Origin: Alphaproteobacteria bacterium
Lineage (GTDB): Bacteria > Pseudomonadota > Alphaproteobacteria > Micropepsales > Micropepsaceae
Length of the DNA: 9,366 nucleotides
Reading direction: 5' to 3'
Assembly (NCBI GenBank): GCA_003131925.1
Contig: PKWC01000192.1
Span: forward strand, 6,578-15,943
Shown here: piece by piece, positions 6,874 to 9,366 of the stretch
How positions within the stretch are numbered: position 1 is the stretch's first letter
Layout: every line of letters starts with the position of its first letter
Made by a program: the position numbers and the translations under genes
Notes under the pieces: model-generated
The model's database searches: none
What the model saw: the letters and a program-made list of their open reading frames with translations, nothing else
Told to the model about the DNA's origin: nothing

Positions 6874-7824
6874 ATGAAGGATTTTGCAGGCCGGACTGCC
6901 GTTATCACCGGCGGCGGCGCGGGCATGGGGCGGCAGCTCGCCCTGCAGCTTGCCGCAGAGGGCTGCAGCGTCGCGTTGTGCGACGTTTGCGCCCAGACGA
7001 TGGAGGAGACAAAGCGCCTCGCACTATCGAATGCACCCCAGGGCACGCGGGTCTCGACCTTCATTGCCGACGTTTCGATCGAGGAACAGGTGCTCGCCTT
7101 TGCCGCGTCCGTGGCGCGCGAGCTCGACACCGATTGCATCCATCTCCTGTTCAACAACGCCGGCATCGGCGGCGGCGGAAGCATCGTGGATGGCGATCGC
7201 AAGCAATGGGAAAAGACGTTCGGCGTGTGCTGGCACGGCGTCTATTACTGTACTCTGGCGTTCCTGCCCCTGCTCATGAAGGCCGCAGAGGCGCACATCG
7301 TGAATATGAGCAGCGTGAACGGCTTCTGGGCTTCGATCGGACCCAATCGTCCCCACAGCGCCTATTGCGCGGCGAAGTTCGCAGTGAAAGGCTTTAGCGA
7401 AGCGCTGCTCACCGACCTCGCTCTCAACGCGCCGCACATCAAATGCTCCGTCGTCATGCCCGGACACATCGGCACGGACATCGTCAAGAATTCGCGAATG
7501 ATTCTATCCGGCGGTGAGTCGACGATCGATGTCGCCGCCATTCGAAAGGCGATTGCGGCGTTTGGCGTTGACGCGTCCAGCCTGTCCGACGATCAGGTCG
7601 TCGCTCTCGCCGAAGAGCAGGCGCGGCGCTTTCGCGACGATGCGCCGACCACGGCGGCGCAGGCCGCGACGATCATCCTCGATGGCGTGAAGGCCGAGAA
7701 GTGGCGAATCCTGGTCGGCAAAGACGCGGAATTTCTCGACGCGAAGGTCCGTGCCGCGCCTGAAGATGCGTATTCGCCGGCATTCTACGAAGGGCTCGTC
7801 AGGGAAACAAAGTGGGCGATTTAG
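6874..7824 (+). CDS. Atypical short-chain dehydrogenase/reductase (316 residues)
   Basis: This NAD(P)-dependent oxidoreductase is a classical-type SDR with a long C-terminal part; the substrate is unknown. Seen: ITGGGAGMG (11-19); ALCDV with Asp37 at the end of the second strand, which suggests NAD(H); NNAG (94-97); Ser147 in NMSSVNG; and Tyr164 and Lys168 in YCAAK. Two departures stand out. Where the catalytic Asn is expected (x-N-x-x-G) the sequence reads VCWHG, placing Cys119 there. The Ser-Tyr spacing is 17 residues, against 13 in the other SDR of this window, with FWASIGPNRP inserted. Residues from about 208 to 262 form an extended charged segment (SLSDDQVVALAEEQARRFRD and around) that probably makes a lid over the active site. 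It is divergent from the response regulator and tail-to-tail with the DUF2127 gene, three bases apart. Confidence 0.88.
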   Translation: MKDFAGRTAVITGGGAGMGRQLALQLAAEGCSVALCDVCAQTMEETKRLALSNAPQGTRVSTFIADVSIEEQVLAFAASVARELDTDCIHLLFNNAGIGGGGSIVDGDRKQWEKTFGVCWHGVYYCTLAFLPLLMKAAEAHIVNMSSVNGFWASIGPNRPHSAYCAAKFAVKGFSEALLTDLALNAPHIKCSVVMPGHIGTDIVKNSRMILSGGESTIDVAAIRKAIAAFGVDASSLSDDQVVALAEEQARRFRDDAPTTAAQAATIILDGVKAEKWRILVGKDAEFLDAKVRAAPEDAYSPAFYEGLVRETKWAI

Positions 7825-7827
7825 CTG

Positions 7828-8349
7828 TCATCGAGTGATGCTTCGCTCGGCGCGCCATTCGTGGAGCACCAGCGCGATTGTGATCGTATCGAATAGGGCA
7901 AAGGCGAGAAGCCAGGGCGACCAGTGGCCAGCGAGGCGATAACCCATGTAGGAGACAAAGCCCGCAAGCACCACAACGGCAACCGGAAATATCCACGTCT
8001 TGCCTCGCAGCAATTCAATCGCCAGCGCGAGCTTCAAAAGTCCGTGTGCGAGCAGCCAGATCGCGATGAAATGGCTCGACGCATGCGCGAGACCCTGCGC
8101 ACCATGGCGGAGGATGTGAACGGTCTTGCTGGCAGGATGAAGCTCAAGCTCCGGTGCCGTAACGCGGATAATGAAGTCATAGATACCCTGTGTTCCCGCG
8201 ATGGCGACGATCGCGCCTGCGACGCTTTCGATCGCGCCGTCAAGGCCCTTGATGGCGACTGCGGCGAGAAAGGCGAAGCGGAGAGAACGCGACTGCTGCA
8301 GGGTGATGCCTTTCTTCAGCGACGCTGCCAACGCGGACGGACTCCACAC
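7828..8349 (-). CDS. DUF2127-family membrane protein
   Basis: This 173-residue predicted inner-membrane protein has no known biochemical role. Seen: four hydrophobic stretches near 25-52, 92-113, 118-140 and 145-163; an AHGLLKLALAIELLRGKTW block (101-119) leading into FPVAVVVLAGFVSYMGYRL, which matches the pattern of DUF2127 (PF09900) proteins; and a basic C-terminal tail. A soluble or periplasmic loop (about 53-90) lies between the first two segments. The start is uncertain. GTG at 8349 follows AAGGAA at about 11 bases and comes directly after an in-frame TAG, so the frame cannot begin earlier. A TTG at 8331, with GGAG ten bases before it, is an alternative that would shorten the product by six residues. 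It is divergent from the exported hydrolase with almost no gap, and its stop is three bases from that of the SDR. Confidence 0.78.
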   Translation of the reverse strand: MWSPSALAASLKKGITLQQSRSLRFAFLAAVAIKGLDGAIESVAGAIVAIAGTQGIYDFIIRVTAPELELHPASKTVHILRHGAQGLAHASSHFIAIWLLAHGLLKLALAIELLRGKTWIFPVAVVVLAGFVSYMGYRLAGHWSPWLLAFALFDTITIALVLHEWRAERSITR

Positions 8350-8355
8350 CTATAC

Positions 8356-9366
8356 ATGCTTTCCTTCTCGCGTCATCGCCCGCAATCCGTGGTTTCGCGG
8401 GGATTGCGGGCGATGACGATTGTTGGTGTGATCCTGGGTGGTAGCGCGAATGTGCACGCGCTTGCCGACTCATCGCCTTCGTCGGGTACGTTGAGCGAAA
8501 TCCATTTCGCCGACTACACGCCGCTGTCCTCAAATATGGAACTGGCGCGGCGGATGCTCTCGCCTTTGCAGACGGCAGAACTGCCGAAAGCTCTTGCGCA
8601 AAAGGGCGAGAGGTTGAGCGAGCAGCCGGTCGATCTCGCACAGGAGAGTTTCGCTGTCTATGTTCCCGCACGCGAGCCACCGCAAGGCTATGGACTGGTC
8701 GTCTTCGTGTTGCCCTGGGACGCGGCGCGGTTGCCGGACGGCTGGGGCCCCGTGCTCGACGAAAAGGGCCTGATCTTCGTCAGCGCCGCGCGTTCGGGCA
8801 ATGATCAGAGCGCGGTCGGGCGGCGCGAACCGCTCGCCGTTCTAGGCGAACAAAACGTGGTGAATCGTTATCGCATCGATCCGCAACGCATCTACGTCGC
8901 TGGTTTCTCCGGGGGCTCGCGCGTCGCGCTCCGGCTCGCTCTCGCCTATCCCGATCTGTTCCGCGGCGCAATCCTGAACGCCAGCAGCGATCCGATCGGC
9001 ACCGCGACAGTTCAGCTGCCTCCGAAAGATTTGTTTCTTCAATTCCAGGAAAAGGCGCATTTCGTCTATGTCACGGGCGACCGCGACACGGCCCGCTTCG
9101 CCTGGGATTTCGCGAGCATGCATTCGCTGCGCGACTGGTGCGTGTTCAATGTGGAATACCAGACAAACAACTTCACCGATCACGAGGTCATGGGTCCCGA
9201 AGCACTGTCGCGCGCACTCGATTCGCTCGCAAAACCGATAGAGGCCGATGCCGGCAGGCTTGCAAAGTGCAGAGCCGGAATCGATACGGAGCTTGAAAGC
9301 AAACTCCGGCAGGTCCAAGCGCTGATATCCGCGGGCAATCGCGATGCCGCGTGTCGATATCCTGAG
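8356..9366 (+). CDS. Exported alpha/beta hydrolase, esterase/PHB depolymerase-like (partial, C-terminus outside window)
   Basis: This is a probable periplasmic or secreted serine esterase. Seen: 337 codons to the window edge with no stop. From the ATG at 8356 the N-terminus is arginine-rich (SRHRP, SRGLR), followed by the hydrophobic core MTIVGVILGGSA and NVHALA, a plausible signal peptidase I site. Then come the strand LVVFVLPWD, the block IDPQRIYVAGFSGGSR with nucleophile Ser185, the strand FVYVTGDRD with candidate acid Asp242 or Asp244, and FTDHEV with His276. The triad order fits alpha/beta hydrolases; the Ser block resembles PHB-depolymerase/feruloyl-esterase-type proteins. Three cysteines after residue 260 (262, 305, 333) could form disulfides in the periplasm. 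The start could instead be ATG 8413, which leaves a signal peptide without a charged n-region; neither start has a clear Shine-Dalgarno. The substrate is unknown. Confidence 0.8.
   Translation, partial: MLSFSRHRPQSVVSRGLRAMTIVGVILGGSANVHALADSSPSSGTLSEIHFADYTPLSSNMELARRMLSPLQTAELPKALAQKGERLSEQPVDLAQESFAVYVPAREPPQGYGLVVFVLPWDAARLPDGWGPVLDEKGLIFVSAARSGNDQSAVGRREPLAVLGEQNVVNRYRIDPQRIYVAGFSGGSRVALRLALAYPDLFRGAILNASSDPIGTATVQLPPKDLFLQFQEKAHFVYVTGDRDTARFAWDFASMHSLRDWCVFNVEYQTNNFTDHEVMGPEALSRALDSLAKPIEADAGRLAKCRAGIDTELESKLRQVQALISAGNRDAACRYPE
8371..8418. repeat. Perfect 18-bp-arm palindrome (REP-like)
   Basis: CGTCATCGCCCGCAATCC (8371-8388) is followed by a 12-base loop and its exact reverse complement (8401-8418). 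No mismatch occurs in 18 pairs, so a very stable hairpin is expected on either strand. The GTCATCGCCCGC/GCGGGCGATGAC ends are of the kind repeated many times in alphaproteobacterial genomes as short intergenic palindromes (recalled knowledge; copy number not checked). It lies inside the hydrolase frame if translation starts at 8356, contains the alternative ATG at 8413, and lies 22 bases upstream of the DUF2127 start. There is no U-tract on the plus strand. Confidence 0.85.

Noticed and set aside
8842..9318. A 158-residue minus-strand open frame opposite the hydrolase
   Set aside because: It is antisense to the hydrolase triad region and shows no domain.

Overview
The window is GC-rich, ordinary chromosomal-looking DNA. 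It most likely comes from an alphaproteobacterium of the Hyphomicrobiales (Rhizobiales). That assignment is an inference from protein style: a UMF1-type MFS carrier, a glyoxylate/hydroxypyruvate reductase-like enzyme, a DUF2127 membrane protein and a compact GH1. A GTCATCGCCCGC-type palindrome of the kind scattered through such genomes also points that way. No rRNA, tRNA, CRISPR array, transposase, integrase or phage gene was seen.

Ten protein genes fill the window, two of them cut by its ends. In order: a UMF1-family MFS transporter (minus, 3' end missing); a D-isomer-specific 2-hydroxyacid dehydrogenase (plus); a histidine phosphatase family protein (minus); a FabG-like short-chain dehydrogenase (plus); a PF03773/ArsP-type permease (minus); a family 1 glycoside hydrolase (plus); a single-domain response regulator (minus); a second, atypical short-chain dehydrogenase (plus); a DUF2127 membrane protein (minus); and an exported alpha/beta hydrolase (plus, 3' end missing).

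The strand alternates at every one of the nine junctions, giving five head-to-head and four tail-to-tail pairs. No two neighbours can share a simple operon. Joint control, if any, would come through the shared divergent regions at 1059-1204, 2965-3028, 5022-5121, 6751-6873 and 8350-8355. Three of these contain short inverted repeats that could be operators. Two convergent pairs (6375/6382 and 7824/7828) are almost abutting, with 6 and 3 bases between stop codons. A hairpin at 2227-2260 may separate the first convergent pair.

The genes do not form one obvious pathway. Most look like housekeeping or accessory metabolism: C2/C3 hydroxyacid reduction, carbonyl/alcohol redox, glycoside hydrolysis, ester hydrolysis and transport. 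The most unusual spot is around 8329-8418. There, two divergent genes have start codons only six bases apart, and a perfect 18-bp-arm palindrome lies inside the predicted signal-peptide region of the hydrolase. I saw no convincing sign of a wholly new multi-gene system.
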